Positions 18,113 to 27,817 are shown, counted from the stretch's first letter. The stretch is 64,000 bases of DNA from Jejuia algarum (GCA_947495775.1 CANMAQ010000014.1:1-64000); one strand, 5' to 3'. Notes: a model not told the origin generated them from the sequence alone. Program-made: numbers and translations.

Positions 18113-20299
18113 TTATCTTATGAACAATAATTCTCTATATTTTGTTAATGGCCAAAGTTCGTCATCAACTAACAACTCTAAGGCATCACAATGTGCTCTT
18201 ATAGCTTCAAAAAAAGGTTTAACATTATCGCTGTAGGCTTCTGCTTTTTCTGTAATGTCTGCAATCGTATTTGCTACTGTATGTGCCTCTATCATTTTGG
18301 TTACGTTACTATTAATACCATCTATATGTCCCGATATGGATCGTATAAGATTCATTTGCTCCTTACCAAGGGTCTTGTAATCTTTATCAAAAATTTCCTT
18401 TAAGCCTTTTACATTTTCTATGAGTACATTTTGATAACGTACAGCTGTTGGCACAATATGATTTCTAGCAATATCCCCCAACACGCGGCTCTCAATTTGA
18501 ATGTGCTTGATGTAAGCTTCCATTTCAACCTCATACCGTGCTTCTACCTCTACCTTGCTCATTACCTTCATCTCCTCAAAAAGCTTAATTGTGCTTTTAT
18601 GCAAGCGCACTTTTAGAGCTTCTGGTGTGGTTTTATTATTACTAAGGCCTCGCTTTTTAGCTTCTTTCTCCCAAGCCTCTCCATAACCATTACCCTCAAA
18701 TAAAATATCTTTAGAAGCCTTTATATATTCACGTAGCACATTAAAAATAGCTTCATCCTTTTTAAAACTTTTCCCCTCTACTAAGGTGTCCACTTCTACT
18801 TTAAACGCCTTAAGCTGTTTAGCAACAATGGTGTTTAATACAGTTAAAGGATTTCCACAATTTGCCATAGAACCTACGGCTCTAAATTCAAATTTATTGC
18901 CTGTAAAAGCAAATGGTGAAGTTCTGTTTCTATCGGTATTGTCTAATAAAACATCGGGGATCTTTCCAACGACATTCAACTTTAAATCTGTTTTTTCTTT
19001 AGGCGACAGTTTCCCTTTTGTAACGCCTTCTAAATCTTCTAATACCTTAGTAAGTTGAGCGCCTATAAAAACAGAAATAATAGCTGGAGGCGCTTCATTA
19101 GCACCTAACCTATGATCATTACTTGCAGAGGCTATTGCAGCTCTTAGTAACTCTTCATTTTCATAAACTGCTTTTATTGTATTCACAAAAAAGGTTAAAA
19201 ACTGTAAACTACTCATTGGTGTTTTTCCTGGTTTCAACAAATTTACACCTGTATCAGTAGATAGCGACCAATTGTTGTGTTTCCCAGAACCATTAATATT
19301 CGCAAATGGTTTTTCATGTAACAATACGGCAAAGTCATGTTTAGAGGCCACACGTCCCATAACATCCATTAGCAAGGAGTTGTGATCTACAGCGAGATTC
19401 GCTTCTTCATATATGGGAGCGATTTCAAACTGATTGGGGGCAACTTCATTATGACGGGTTTTAGCAGGTATTCCCAAAAGCATACATTGGTGCTCTAAAT
19501 CTCGCATAAAATTTAAAGCACGGTTAGGAATAGCTCCAAAATAATGATCGTCTAACTGCTGTCCTTTGGCGGGCGAATGTCCTAATAGAGTGCGCCCTGT
19601 CAATAAAATATCTGGTCGACAAGCCACTAAATCTTTATCAACTAAGAAATATTCTTGCTCCCAGCCCATGGACGAGGTGACCTTTTTAACAGTCTTATCA
19701 AAATACTTACACACATCTGCCGCTGCAGAATCTACAGCTTGTAAAGCCCGTAACAAAGGAGTTTTATAATCTAATGCTTCTCCTGTATAGGCTACAAAAA
19801 TAGTTGGAATGCATAATGTAGTCTCATAAATAAATGCAGGAGAGGTGGGATCCCAAGCCGTGTAACCTCGTGCTTCAAACGTATTGCGAATGCCCCCACT
19901 AGGAAAACTAGAAGCATCTGGCTCCTGCTGTACCAATTGGCTGCCTCCAAATTTTTCTATAGCACTTCCATTCTCTAAGGTTTCAAAAAACGCGTCGTGT
20001 TTCTCTGCTGTAGCTCCTGTTAAAGGTTGAAACCAATGCGTATAATGTGTTACTCCCTTAGATAAAGCCCAATCTTTCATAGAAGAAGCCACTTGATCTG
20101 CTATAGTTCTGTTGATCTTTTTACCATCTTCAATAGCACTCATCACACTTTTAAAGGCGTCTTGAGTGAGGTACTGTAACATCGTATTTTTATTAAATAC
20201 GTTCGTTCCAAACAACTCCGACCGCTTGCCTGTCTCTTCAATGTGTACCGTTTTACGATTTAGCGATGCTTTAAGTGCATGAAACCTCAAAATTGCCAT
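18113..20299 (-). CDS. glnN: Glutamine synthetase type III
   Basis: GSIII is a large dodecameric glutamine synthetase found in Bacteroidetes and some cyanobacteria. It joins ammonia to glutamate using ATP. The 728-residue length fits. Characteristic segments include YTHWFQPLTGATAEKHDAF, SSFPSGGIRNTFEARGYTAWDPTSP, MGWEQEYFLVD (metal-binding Glu), NEVAPNQFEIAPIYEEAN and GSGKHNNWSLST. The C-terminal third is long and helical. It is transcribed away from a second, unrelated-type glutamine synthetase at 20565, so the 265-base region between them probably carries nitrogen-controlled promoters. Confidence 0.95.
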   Translation of the reverse strand: MAILRFHALKASLNRKTVHIEETGKRSELFGTNVFNKNTMLQYLTQDAFKSVMSAIEDGKKINRTIADQVASSMKDWALSKGVTHYTHWFQPLTGATAEKHDAFFETLENGSAIEKFGGSQLVQQEPDASSFPSGGIRNTFEARGYTAWDPTSPAFIYETTLCIPTIFVAYTGEALDYKTPLLRALQAVDSAAADVCKYFDKTVKKVTSSMGWEQEYFLVDKDLVACRPDILLTGRTLLGHSPAKGQQLDDHYFGAIPNRALNFMRDLEHQCMLLGIPAKTRHNEVAPNQFEIAPIYEEANLAVDHNSLLMDVMGRVASKHDFAVLLHEKPFANINGSGKHNNWSLSTDTGVNLLKPGKTPMSSLQFLTFFVNTIKAVYENEELLRAAIASASNDHRLGANEAPPAIISVFIGAQLTKVLEDLEGVTKGKLSPKEKTDLKLNVVGKIPDVLLDNTDRNRTSPFAFTGNKFEFRAVGSMANCGNPLTVLNTIVAKQLKAFKVEVDTLVEGKSFKKDEAIFNVLREYIKASKDILFEGNGYGEAWEKEAKKRGLSNNKTTPEALKVRLHKSTIKLFEEMKVMSKVEVEARYEVEMEAYIKHIQIESRVLGDIARNHIVPTAVRYQNVLIENVKGLKEIFDKDYKTLGKEQMNLIRSISGHIDGINSNVTKMIEAHTVANTIADITEKAEAYSDNVKPFFEAIRAHCDALELLVDDELWPLTKYRELLFIR

Positions 20300-20515
20300 G
20301 TATTCAAAAATTATAGTAATTCAAGTACAAAAATAGAAGATAAAGCTAAAATCATCACATAAAATCTGTTTTTTTACAATTGATAAAATTTCATTATTTG
20401 CAAAATTTACTATACTTTTTTTAAAATAAACCTGAAAAAAATAGGGTATAAATAAAAATAACATCACTTTTCACGAAAAGACCCCTATAAAATTTAAAGT
20501 ATTTATCTAAACCTA

Positions 20516-20523
20516 TATATTTG
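20516..20523 (+). promoter_or_regulatory. Predicted -7 promoter element of the type II glutamine synthetase gene
   Basis: TATATTTG matches the Bacteroidetes/flavobacterial -7 consensus TAnnTTTG exactly and lies 42 bases before the ATG at 20565, leaving a leader of about 35 bases. I do not see a clear TTTG -33 element at the usual distance, so the promoter may need an activator. Confidence 0.5.
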
Positions 20524-20564
20524 TCTAGATTTCAAATAAGATATTTAATAACATTATATTAATT

Positions 20565-21578
20565 ATGGCAAAAATTAAATTAGAGTACATTTGGTTAGAT
20601 GGATATGAGCCAACTGCTAATCTTAGAAGTAAAACAAAGGTAGAAGAGCATGAAGATTTCAAAGGCACTTTAGACGAAATAGGAAACTGGTCTTTTGACG
20701 GGTCTTCTACAAGACAGGCTGAAGGTGGTTCTTCAGATTGTATTTTAAAGCCGGTAGCTATTTATCCAGATCCAGCACGTAGAAATGGATACCTAGTAAT
20801 GACTGAAGTATTAAATGCAGATGGTACAGCTCACGCTACTAATGGTAGAGCTACTATTGATGATGACGATAATGATTTCTGGTTTGGTTTTGAGCAAGAA
20901 TATTTCCTTTGGGATCCAGAAACAAATTTACCGTTAGGTTTCCCAAGAGACCAAACACCTCAAGGTCAGTTTTACTGTTCTGTTGGTGGTAAAAATGCTT
21001 TCGGTAGAGAAATCGTAGAAAAGCATGCTGATTTATGTATCGATGCTGGTTTAAACTTTGAAGGTATCAACGCTGAAGTTGCTGCTGGACAATGGGAATT
21101 CCAATTGTTTGCAAAAGGCGCTAAATTAGCAGGAGATGAAATATGGATCGCTAGATATTTATTAGAGCGTTTAACTGAAGATTATGGATTAGCTATTAAC
21201 TGGCATCCAAAACCTCTTGGTGCTACAGATTGGAATGGATCTGGTATGCACGCTAACTTCTCTAACGAAGTATTAAGAACATGTGGTTCTAAAGAAACTT
21301 ACGAAAAAATATGTGAAGCATTCCGTCCAGTGGTTAAAGAACATATCGCTGTATACGGTGCTTATAATGACCAACGTTTAACTGGTGAGCACGAAACACA
21401 ATCTATCAACGAATTCTCTTTCGGAATTTCAGATCGTGGTGCATCTATCCGTATTCCTATCATCACGGTAGAAAAAGGATGGAAAGGATGGTTAGAAGAC
21501 AGAAGACCTGCTTCTAATGGAGATCCATACAAAATCGCTGGAAGAATTATTAAAACTGTTAAGTCTGCAAAGATTTAA
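20565..21578 (+). CDS. Glutamine synthetase type II (eukaryote-like)
   Basis: The 337-residue protein has the beta-grasp N-terminal domain and catalytic domain of type II glutamine synthetases, the short form known from eukaryotes and some bacteria. Key segments are LEYIWLDGYEPTANLRSKT, WSFDGSSTRQAEGGSSDCIL, FGFEQEYFLWD (metal ligands), NAEVAAGQWEFQLF, NGSGMHANFS and SFGISDRGASIRIP. No adenylylation-type tyrosine region of GSI is seen, so control is likely transcriptional or allosteric. It is divergent from GSIII, giving the cell two isoenzymes for ammonium assimilation at one locus. A terminator follows. Confidence 0.95.
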   Translation: MAKIKLEYIWLDGYEPTANLRSKTKVEEHEDFKGTLDEIGNWSFDGSSTRQAEGGSSDCILKPVAIYPDPARRNGYLVMTEVLNADGTAHATNGRATIDDDDNDFWFGFEQEYFLWDPETNLPLGFPRDQTPQGQFYCSVGGKNAFGREIVEKHADLCIDAGLNFEGINAEVAAGQWEFQLFAKGAKLAGDEIWIARYLLERLTEDYGLAINWHPKPLGATDWNGSGMHANFSNEVLRTCGSKETYEKICEAFRPVVKEHIAVYGAYNDQRLTGEHETQSINEFSFGISDRGASIRIPIITVEKGWKGWLEDRRPASNGDPYKIAGRIIKTVKSAKI

Positions 21579-21602
21579 TTTTAATAAATTAGTTAAATCC
21601 GC

Positions 21603-21638
21603 AAAACGCTTCAAAATTTATTTTGGAGCGTTTTTTTT
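21603..21638 (+). terminator. Rho-independent terminator of the type II glutamine synthetase gene
   Basis: AAAACGCTTCAAAA pairs with TTTTGGAGCGTTTT (one G-T wobble) across a short loop and is followed by a run of eight T residues, 24 bases after the stop codon. Confidence 0.85.
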
Positions 21639-21824
21639 ATGCCCTATAAGCAAAGGCTTTTAATCAAAACTACAGTTCGTTCTCGACCTCTCACCATCAA
21701 ATAATTTCAATACACTTATAGTTTGTAAAATCATATGCATTATTTTATGTAGATTGCATTGTAACATATTTTTTAAATGAGGTGCGGCTTTTTGCTACGC
21801 ACATATAAACTAAACCATACATAC

Positions 21825-22967
21825 ATGTCACAACAAAACGCAAGAATGAAAGTAGGTGAAGGGAGAATTAGCGGTGCTATTTCTATCTTTTTAGGCGCAT
21901 TGTCCTTATTAAGCATACTCTGTTTTAAATTTCCAGAACAATTAACCACTGCCGAGTTTAGAGAGGTTTATACTGCATCTATGGCAGAAAATCTTGTTTT
22001 AGGCGGTATTATTGCCACCTTTCTCTTTGGCTTAATTAGCATCTTATTTAACAAGAATAAAAAGAATGCTGCTATAGGGATTACCTTAGGTGTTTTAACA
22101 ATAGTGTTAGGAGGTTTTAGTGTAGAAGGCAGAACTGTACAACACATGGAATGGAGCATTGGTCTGGATTGGCTTATTTTAGACCTGCTCATCATGGCTT
22201 TATTGTTTGTTCCCATAGAATTAGCTTTTCCGAAACATAAATTTCAGTCGAAATTCCATGACGAATGGCGTACCGATCTTGTGTATTTTGGCATCAGTCA
22301 CTTAGCCATTCAACTCTTTGGCGTGATTACTAAAAAACCTGCTGTAGCCTTTTTTGGCTGGATGAATTTAGACCAAGTACACTTGTGGGTATCTGAATTG
22401 CCTTTTGTTGTTGAATTATTTTTAGCCTTACTTATTACCGATTTATTTCAATACTGGGCACATCGTTTTTTCCATTCGCACCATTACCTATGGCGTTTCC
22501 ACTCTATACACCACTCCACTCAAAATATGGACTGGCTCGCAGGATCGCGCACCCACTTTATAGACATTTTCTTTACCAGAAGTGTCTCTTACATCCCCCT
22601 ATATGTACTAGGTTTTTCCACATTAACTTTTAATGTATACATCTTATTTATAGCCATACATGCCGTATTAATTCACGCCAATACACGTATTAATTTTGGC
22701 GTTCTTAAATACATCATCACCACACCACAGTACCACCACTGGCACCATTGTGAAGAACCAGAACATTATGGTAATAATTTCGCAGTAGTCTTTCCTTTTA
22801 TTGATAAAATTTTTGGCACCTATTACTTACCAGGTAACACATGGCCTAAAGGTACAGGACTTGTAGACGCCTCATTCCCCAAAGGCTTTATCAAACAAAC
22901 CATTTTTCCTTTTACAAAAAATCCTTTTAAAAACGACTTGTTGCCAGAGGAAAAAAGTAAACGCTAA
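21825..22967 (+). CDS. Sterol desaturase / fatty acid hydroxylase family membrane protein
   Basis: This integral membrane di-iron oxidase has the family's histidine clusters: HRFFHSHH, then HSIHHSTQ, then QYHHWHH near the C-terminus. The N-terminal 120 residues form about three extra hydrophobic segments ahead of the catalytic domain. Family members hydroxylate or desaturate lipids, carotenoids or sterols; the substrate here is unknown. The longest frame begins at 21777, but its first 16 codons look non-coding, so I start at MSQQNARMKVGEGR (380 residues). MKVGEGR at 21846 is also possible. It stands alone between terminators. Confidence 0.88.
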   Translation: MSQQNARMKVGEGRISGAISIFLGALSLLSILCFKFPEQLTTAEFREVYTASMAENLVLGGIIATFLFGLISILFNKNKKNAAIGITLGVLTIVLGGFSVEGRTVQHMEWSIGLDWLILDLLIMALLFVPIELAFPKHKFQSKFHDEWRTDLVYFGISHLAIQLFGVITKKPAVAFFGWMNLDQVHLWVSELPFVVELFLALLITDLFQYWAHRFFHSHHYLWRFHSIHHSTQNMDWLAGSRTHFIDIFFTRSVSYIPLYVLGFSTLTFNVYILFIAIHAVLIHANTRINFGVLKYIITTPQYHHWHHCEEPEHYGNNFAVVFPFIDKIFGTYYLPGNTWPKGTGLVDASFPKGFIKQTIFPFTKNPFKNDLLPEEKSKR

Positions 22968-23267
22968 TACCGCTACTTTACCCTTCTCATTCGTATTTTA
23001 AAGACCTGAAAACACTATCAAAAAAAAAGTACACCGTAATGGATGTACGTTTTTTGTATCCTAATAACTTAACTCATATTATGCAATAAAACATCGGCAT
23101 GAAGGTTTCAAATGCCATAAACACTGCTATATTCTTAATTTTAGCGTAGGATCACTTACGATTAAATTAAAAAACATAGCGTAGCATTAGTGTTTGCAGA
23201 AGTCGAAAGCCGCAATAGATTTTTCAATGATTAACTTGGGTTTATACAATGCACAAAGGGGGATGCA
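22968..23267. other. Intergenic region with a terminator-like hairpin
   Basis: This 300-base stretch separates convergent genes. At about 23021-23056 a hairpin (GTACA-CC...GG-TGTAC) with A-rich and T-rich flanks could end the sterol desaturase-family transcript. The rest shows no gene. Confidence 0.5.
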
Positions 23268-24116
23268 TTACAAAGCGCCCCAAGCTTTTAAACTCTCAGT
23301 ATTCAATTTTATGTAATCGGTATTACTAGCCTTTTTCGCATGTTTTAAAGAGGCTTTAGCAGCAGCGATTGCGCCTTTGGTGTCTCCTGCTTTTTCATAA
23401 ATTAAAGCCTGTTTACGCAACATCCAAAAACGCGGCTTCTTAGACGTCATCATTATCGCCTTGTCCACCCATGCTTTAGCTTGATTGATATCTTTACCCT
23501 CTTCAAAATAATAAACAGCAGCTTTGTAATAATCTTGTGCACTAGGACCTCTTAATGTTTTTTTAATGCTAGCCGTAACTTTTTTGTCTGTACCCACGGT
23601 AAATGGAATTGCTACATAACTCGTCTCCCATAATAATTCTAAACGCCCACCAGTATTAGAGATGTTATTAATATCTATAGTAAATGTTTCCACATTAAAA
23701 GGAATAGGCTCTACTTTTACAGTTGTTTTAGCAACCACCTTTGCAGCGTCCCACGTTTTTGGCAAGCCCCAATTATCAGTATCGGAATAAAAAAACACGT
23801 CCCATTGGTCTTTATGTGGTTTGGTATAAATTGCATAAGCCCCTGCTTTTAAAGTTTGCCCATCTATCTCTGCAGCAGTACTAAAAGTGATTGTAGTATT
23901 GCTATTGGCACCTGTACGCCATAACGCATCATAAGGGACCAAACCTCCAAAAATTTTACGCCCCTTAACGCCAGGCCTAGAGTAAGCAATGGTAACATCT
24001 GTTAAACCTACCTTTTGTTTTAATGTTGCTGAAGGACTAGGTTGAGGGGTCTGTAATTGGGCAGATGCAGAAAACGCAACGACCAAACTCATAACTAATA
24101 GTACTATTTTATTCAT
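23268..24116 (-). CDS. DUF2911 domain-containing secreted protein with TPR-like tail
   Basis: The 282-residue product has a cleavable signal peptide (MNKIVLLVMSLVVAFSASA). The DUF2911 domain follows at about residues 25-165 (VTIAYSRPGVKGRKIFG, LVPYDALWRTGANSNTT, LKAGAYAIYTKPHKDQW). The last 85 residues are Ala/Lys-rich helices resembling tetratricopeptide repeats (YEKAGDTKGAIAAAKASL). The family is widespread in Bacteroidetes, probably periplasmic, with unknown function. It is monocistronic, with an aquaporin gene transcribed away from it. Confidence 0.88.
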   Translation of the reverse strand: MNKIVLLVMSLVVAFSASAQLQTPQPSPSATLKQKVGLTDVTIAYSRPGVKGRKIFGGLVPYDALWRTGANSNTTITFSTAAEIDGQTLKAGAYAIYTKPHKDQWDVFFYSDTDNWGLPKTWDAAKVVAKTTVKVEPIPFNVETFTIDINNISNTGGRLELLWETSYVAIPFTVGTDKKVTASIKKTLRGPSAQDYYKAAVYYFEEGKDINQAKAWVDKAIMMTSKKPRFWMLRKQALIYEKAGDTKGAIAAAKASLKHAKKASNTDYIKLNTESLKAWGAL

Positions 24117-24322
24117 AATGACATGTATTTAAATGAATTAATCAGCAATAAAATTAACCAATACCAAATGGCTTATTGTTAACAAAAGCTTAAAATAAGA
24201 CCTCGTATATTTGCAGTAGATACTTTGAAAATGCGCGTAGACTCCAAATCTCTTAGTTGCGTACAATTGCTAGTTTTAAAGCATCTATTTTTAGTTAATA
24301 TAAAGACTCGTTAATTTAAATT

Positions 24323-24979
24323 ATGAAACAATACATTTCTGAAACTATAGGTACTTTTGCGCTCATATTCTGTGGTTGTGGTGCCATGACTATTAATGAA
24401 ATTACTGGAGGGAGTATCTCTCACGCTGGCGTAGCCATAACTTGGGGGCTTATTGTCATGGCTATGATTTATGCCTTTGGAGACATCTCTGGTGCACATT
24501 TTAATCCCGCTGTAACTATAGGTTTTGCCTTTGCTAAAAAATTTCCATGGCAAAAAGTACTTCCCTACAGTTTGGCTCAGGCTATAGGTGCTATTGCTGC
24601 CGTATTCTTATTATGGTTTTTATTCCCCGAAAGCCAGTTTTTAGGAGAAACAACACCCGCAACTGGTTTCCCCCCCTATAAAGCAGCAATTCTAGAATTT
24701 ATTCTCACCTTCTTTTTAATGGTCGTTATTATTAACGTATCTACAGGTAGTAAAGAAATAGGCACTATGGCTGCCATAGCTGTTGGAGGTCTTATTTTAC
24801 TAGAAGCCATGTTTGCTGGCCCTATGACAAAAGCCTCTATGAATCCTATTCGCTCTATAGCTCCTGCCCTATTTACGGGTAATTTTCAAGACCTATGGCT
24901 TTACATTGCAGCACCTATATTAGGAGCTATTACAGCCGTTTCGAGCTGTAAATTGGTAAAAGAAGACCAATGTTGTTAA
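24323..24979 (+). CDS. Aquaporin / MIP family channel
   Basis: The 218-residue membrane protein has six predicted transmembrane helices and the two half-helix signatures of the MIP family. The first is the normal HFNPAVT (NPA at 61-63). The second is MNPIRS (residues 173-178), where the usual NPA reads NPI, with the following selectivity-filter Arg kept. It should conduct water or small neutral solutes across the inner membrane. It has its own terminator and lies immediately upstream of the photoprotection island, with no evidence that it belongs to it. Glycerol-type and water-type subclasses cannot be separated from the sequence alone. Confidence 0.9.
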   Translation: MKQYISETIGTFALIFCGCGAMTINEITGGSISHAGVAITWGLIVMAMIYAFGDISGAHFNPAVTIGFAFAKKFPWQKVLPYSLAQAIGAIAAVFLLWFLFPESQFLGETTPATGFPPYKAAILEFILTFFLMVVIINVSTGSKEIGTMAAIAVGGLILLEAMFAGPMTKASMNPIRSIAPALFTGNFQDLWLYIAAPILGAITAVSSCKLVKEDQCC

Positions 24980-25012
24980 TTATAATCACTACGTATCAAG
25001 TACTCTAAAACA

Positions 25013-25050
25013 AAGCATCTTAAGACATTACAAATGTTTAAGATGCTTTT
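25013..25050 (+). terminator. Rho-independent terminator of the aquaporin gene
   Basis: AAAGCATCTTAA pairs with TTTAAGATGCTTT across a short loop and is followed by a T run, about 35 bases past the stop. Confidence 0.85.
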
Positions 25051-25080
25051 TTTAGATCCATTTTCTTTTGGAAGTATTAT

Positions 25081-25126
25081 TTTTGTTTAACTTTATTAAA
25101 AAATAATTAAACATTTTGTATCTTTA
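25081..25126 (+). promoter_or_regulatory. Promoter/operator of the photoprotection island, copy 1
   Basis: TTTTGTTTAA at 25081-25090 is followed, exactly 27 bases after its first base, by TAAACATTTTGTAT (25108-25121), which runs into a -7-like TATCTTTA (25119-25126). The TGTTTAA and TTAAACA arms (25084-25090 and 25107-25113) form an inverted repeat, as expected for a dimeric regulator's site. The same two blocks at the same spacing occur at 33775-33816. The adjacent TetR-type gene is an obvious candidate for the binding protein, but this is inference. Confidence 0.5.
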
Positions 25127-25143
25127 CCATAAATAATAGGATT

Positions 25144-25800
25144 ATGGCTAAGAAAAAATCAGTTTCCAAAAACGATATCATTACACACTATATGGATTAT
25201 GTTTTAGAACATGATCAAAACCCCAAAACAGTCTTTGCTTTCGCTAAGATGCATGGTTTTGAAGAAGCAAAGTTCTATGATTTTTTCGCTTCTTTCGACG
25301 CCATTGAAAAAGGTATTTTCGAAGCCTTTTTCTCTAATTCTTTAGACGCACTCAATAAAAGCGACGACTACCAAATTTTTGATGCTCGAAATAAACTATT
25401 GAGTTTTTATTACACCTTTTTCGAAAACTTAACAGCAAACAGAAGCTATGTAAAACATGTGTTAGACAAGTACAAGAAAGACCTTAAAGGCCTTAAAATC
25501 CTCTCTGGTCTTAAACATCATTTTACACACTATATTAGCGGGTTAGGTATACAAATGCTAGATATTAAACAAGAACAATTCGAAAAAGCGCAAAATAGAG
25601 CTTTAAAAGAATCGGCTTGGTTGCAATTGCTACTTACTATGAAGTTTTGGCTAGACGACACTTCAGCTGCATTTGAAAAAACAGACATTTTTATAGAAAA
25701 GTCTGTGAATACTACATTTGATGTCTTAGATATAGCGCCACTTAAAAGTGTTCTAGATCTTGGCAAGTTTTTATTTAAAGAAAAGTTCCAATCCAATTAA
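25144..25800 (+). CDS. TetR/AcrR-type transcriptional regulator
   Basis: The 218-residue protein has a short basic start and an N-terminal helix-turn-helix at about residues 27-55 (TVFAFAKMHGFEEAKFYDFF), which follows the TetR pattern in degenerate form. A longer helical C-terminal domain would bind a ligand and form dimers. It heads the photoprotection island, ends 6 bases before the UbiB-like kinase gene and is preceded by an inverted repeat, so autoregulation and control of the island are plausible. Related island arrangements elsewhere use MerR-type light regulators; none is present here. The family assignment is good but the signal is unknown. Confidence 0.78.
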   Translation: MAKKKSVSKNDIITHYMDYVLEHDQNPKTVFAFAKMHGFEEAKFYDFFASFDAIEKGIFEAFFSNSLDALNKSDDYQIFDARNKLLSFYYTFFENLTANRSYVKHVLDKYKKDLKGLKILSGLKHHFTHYISGLGIQMLDIKQEQFEKAQNRALKESAWLQLLLTMKFWLDDTSAAFEKTDIFIEKSVNTTFDVLDIAPLKSVLDLGKFLFKEKFQSN

Positions 25801-25806
25801 ACGCCT

Positions 25807-27120
25807 ATGAAAACCATTGACAGCATACCTACATCAAAAATACAACGCGCCACAAAACTCGTTTCGACAGGAGCTAAAGTTGGTGTTAACTATTTAAAAT
25901 ACTACGGCGACAAATTGGTTAATACTGAAGAAGAAGCCAAAGAACGCCTCAATAAAAATAATGCGACAGACATCTATGATGGCTTAAAACAACTTAAAGG
26001 CAGCGCACTTAAAGTCGCGCAAATGTTAAGTATGGAAAAAAGCATTCTACCGCAAGCCTATGTAGAAAAGTTTTCTTTAGCGCAATTCTCTGTACCACCA
26101 TTATCGCCGCCATTAGTTATAAAAACCTTTAAAAAGTATTTTGGAAAACATCCAAATGATTTATTTGATACTTTCAATGCAACTTCCGTAAACGCTGCCA
26201 GCATCGGTCAGGTGCACATTGCAGAAAAGAATGGGAAAAAACTTGCTGTGAAAATCCAATATCCGGGAGTTGCAGAAAGTATAGCTTCAGATCTTGCTAT
26301 GGTAAAACCAATTGCCATGAGTATGTTTAACATTAAAGGCAAAGATTCTGATAAATACTTTAAAGAAGTTGAAAATAAACTGGTAGAAGAAACCAATTAC
26401 AACCTAGAAATCGTTCAAAGCAAAGAAATCTCTACGGCATGCGGTCATATTAAACATTTAAAATTCCCTAAGTATTATGAATCACTTTCTTCTGAACGCA
26501 TCATTACGATGGATTATATGGAAGGTGAACACCTCTCGGAATTTACCGCTTACAATACAGACCAAGAGAAAGCCAATCAACTAGGGCAAGCCCTTTGGGA
26601 TTTCTACATGTTTCAAATTCACCAATTAAAGAAAGTCCATGCAGATCCGCACCCAGGTAATTTTTTAGTATCTAAGGACGGGGCTTTAATCGCTTTAGAC
26701 TTTGGTTGTATGAAAACCATCCCTATGGATTTTTATACGCCTTATTTTGAACTCGCAGAACAAGACAACATCAATAACAAAGCTTATTTTGTAGATAAAC
26801 TTTACGAATTAGAAATTTTAAAACCAGACGATTCTAAAGCCGAACTGGAATTTTTCACTGAAATGTTTCATGAAATGCTAAGCCTCTTTACACAGCCTTT
26901 CCATCAAGAGCACTTTGACTTCTCAGATGCTGGATTTTTTGGTAAAATTGCGGAACTGGGCGAGCGCTATTCGAAAAGTACCGATTTGAAAAAAATGAAT
27001 GGCAATCGCGGTTCTAAACATTTCATATACATCAATAGAACCTTCTTTGGACTTTACAATTTAATGTTTGACTTAAAAGCACAAAACATTAAAATTAATA
27101 ATTACCTATACCTCTCTTAA
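25807..27120 (+). CDS. AarF/UbiB (ABC1) family atypical kinase
   Basis: The 437-residue protein has the ABC1/UbiB signature elements: the N-terminal KGSALKVAQM segment in place of a standard glycine-rich loop, the Ala-rich loop NAASIGQVH, the VAIK-type lysine in KLAVKIQYPG, the catalytic HADPHPGNFLV and the metal-binding LDFGC. Members act as ATPases/kinases in quinone and isoprenoid lipid metabolism and in membrane stress. It lies 6 bases after the TetR gene and 2 bases before the flavin reductase gene, so the three are one operon. A role in handling isoprenoid or quinone lipids under light stress is inference. Confidence 0.9.
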   Translation: MKTIDSIPTSKIQRATKLVSTGAKVGVNYLKYYGDKLVNTEEEAKERLNKNNATDIYDGLKQLKGSALKVAQMLSMEKSILPQAYVEKFSLAQFSVPPLSPPLVIKTFKKYFGKHPNDLFDTFNATSVNAASIGQVHIAEKNGKKLAVKIQYPGVAESIASDLAMVKPIAMSMFNIKGKDSDKYFKEVENKLVEETNYNLEIVQSKEISTACGHIKHLKFPKYYESLSSERIITMDYMEGEHLSEFTAYNTDQEKANQLGQALWDFYMFQIHQLKKVHADPHPGNFLVSKDGALIALDFGCMKTIPMDFYTPYFELAEQDNINNKAYFVDKLYELEILKPDDSKAELEFFTEMFHEMLSLFTQPFHQEHFDFSDAGFFGKIAELGERYSKSTDLKKMNGNRGSKHFIYINRTFFGLYNLMFDLKAQNIKINNYLYLS

Positions 27121-27122
27121 AC

Positions 27123-27755
27123 ATGGCCTATTTTAGTGCAGAAGACATACAAAATTTAGAACATATTTATAAAATAAATTTGATAAATAGCTGTTCTGGT
27201 TATAAATCGGCCAATTTAATTGGTTCGATATCTAAAGATGGTGCTGAAAATGTAGCGGTATTTAGCTCTGTAACACATTTAGGCTCTAGCCCTGCTCTAC
27301 TGGGATTCTTTTTACGTCCCACAACAGTAGCACGTCATACTTACGAGAATTTAAAAGCAACGGGATATTACACCATTAATCATATTCATAAAAGCATCAC
27401 AGAAGAGGCCCACCACACGTCTGCCAAATACGAGCGTGACACCTCTGAATTTGATGTTACAACATTAACATCAGAATATAAGCCTGGCTGTATAGCGCCC
27501 TTTGTAAAAGACGCCCCTATACAACTGGCAATGCAATATGTAGAGGAGTACAACATAAAAGCCAACGGCACCATTTTAGTCCTTGGCAAAATTGTAGGTT
27601 TATACGTTGATGACACTTTAATAGAAGATGATGGTCTCATAGACCTTTCTAAAGCACAAGTTGCCGCAATAAACGGTTTAGATGGGTATGCTGTACCAGA
27701 ATCTAAAGTACGCTACGGCTACCAAAGACCAAAAACACTAGCAGCCAAAAGCTAA
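27123..27755 (+). CDS. Flavin reductase family protein (FMN-binding split barrel)
   Basis: The 210-residue protein fits the flavin-reductase-like split-barrel fold: NSCSGYKSANLIGSIS near the start, FSSVTHLGSSPALLGFFLRP in the flavin site and YTINHI in the following strand. Such proteins reduce FMN or FAD with NAD(P)H, or use bound flavin in oxygenation. It is tightly coupled to the UbiB-like kinase gene (2-base gap). In a cluster of FAD-dependent photolyases it could supply reduced flavin, but the exact reaction is unknown. Confidence 0.88.
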   Translation: MAYFSAEDIQNLEHIYKINLINSCSGYKSANLIGSISKDGAENVAVFSSVTHLGSSPALLGFFLRPTTVARHTYENLKATGYYTINHIHKSITEEAHHTSAKYERDTSEFDVTTLTSEYKPGCIAPFVKDAPIQLAMQYVEEYNIKANGTILVLGKIVGLYVDDTLIEDDGLIDLSKAQVAAINGLDGYAVPESKVRYGYQRPKTLAAKS

Positions 27756-27817
27756 GCAAACCTCCTTAAACAAGGTGTATTTAGTATTCGTGCGTTTAAT
27801 TTATAAAACAAAATCAC

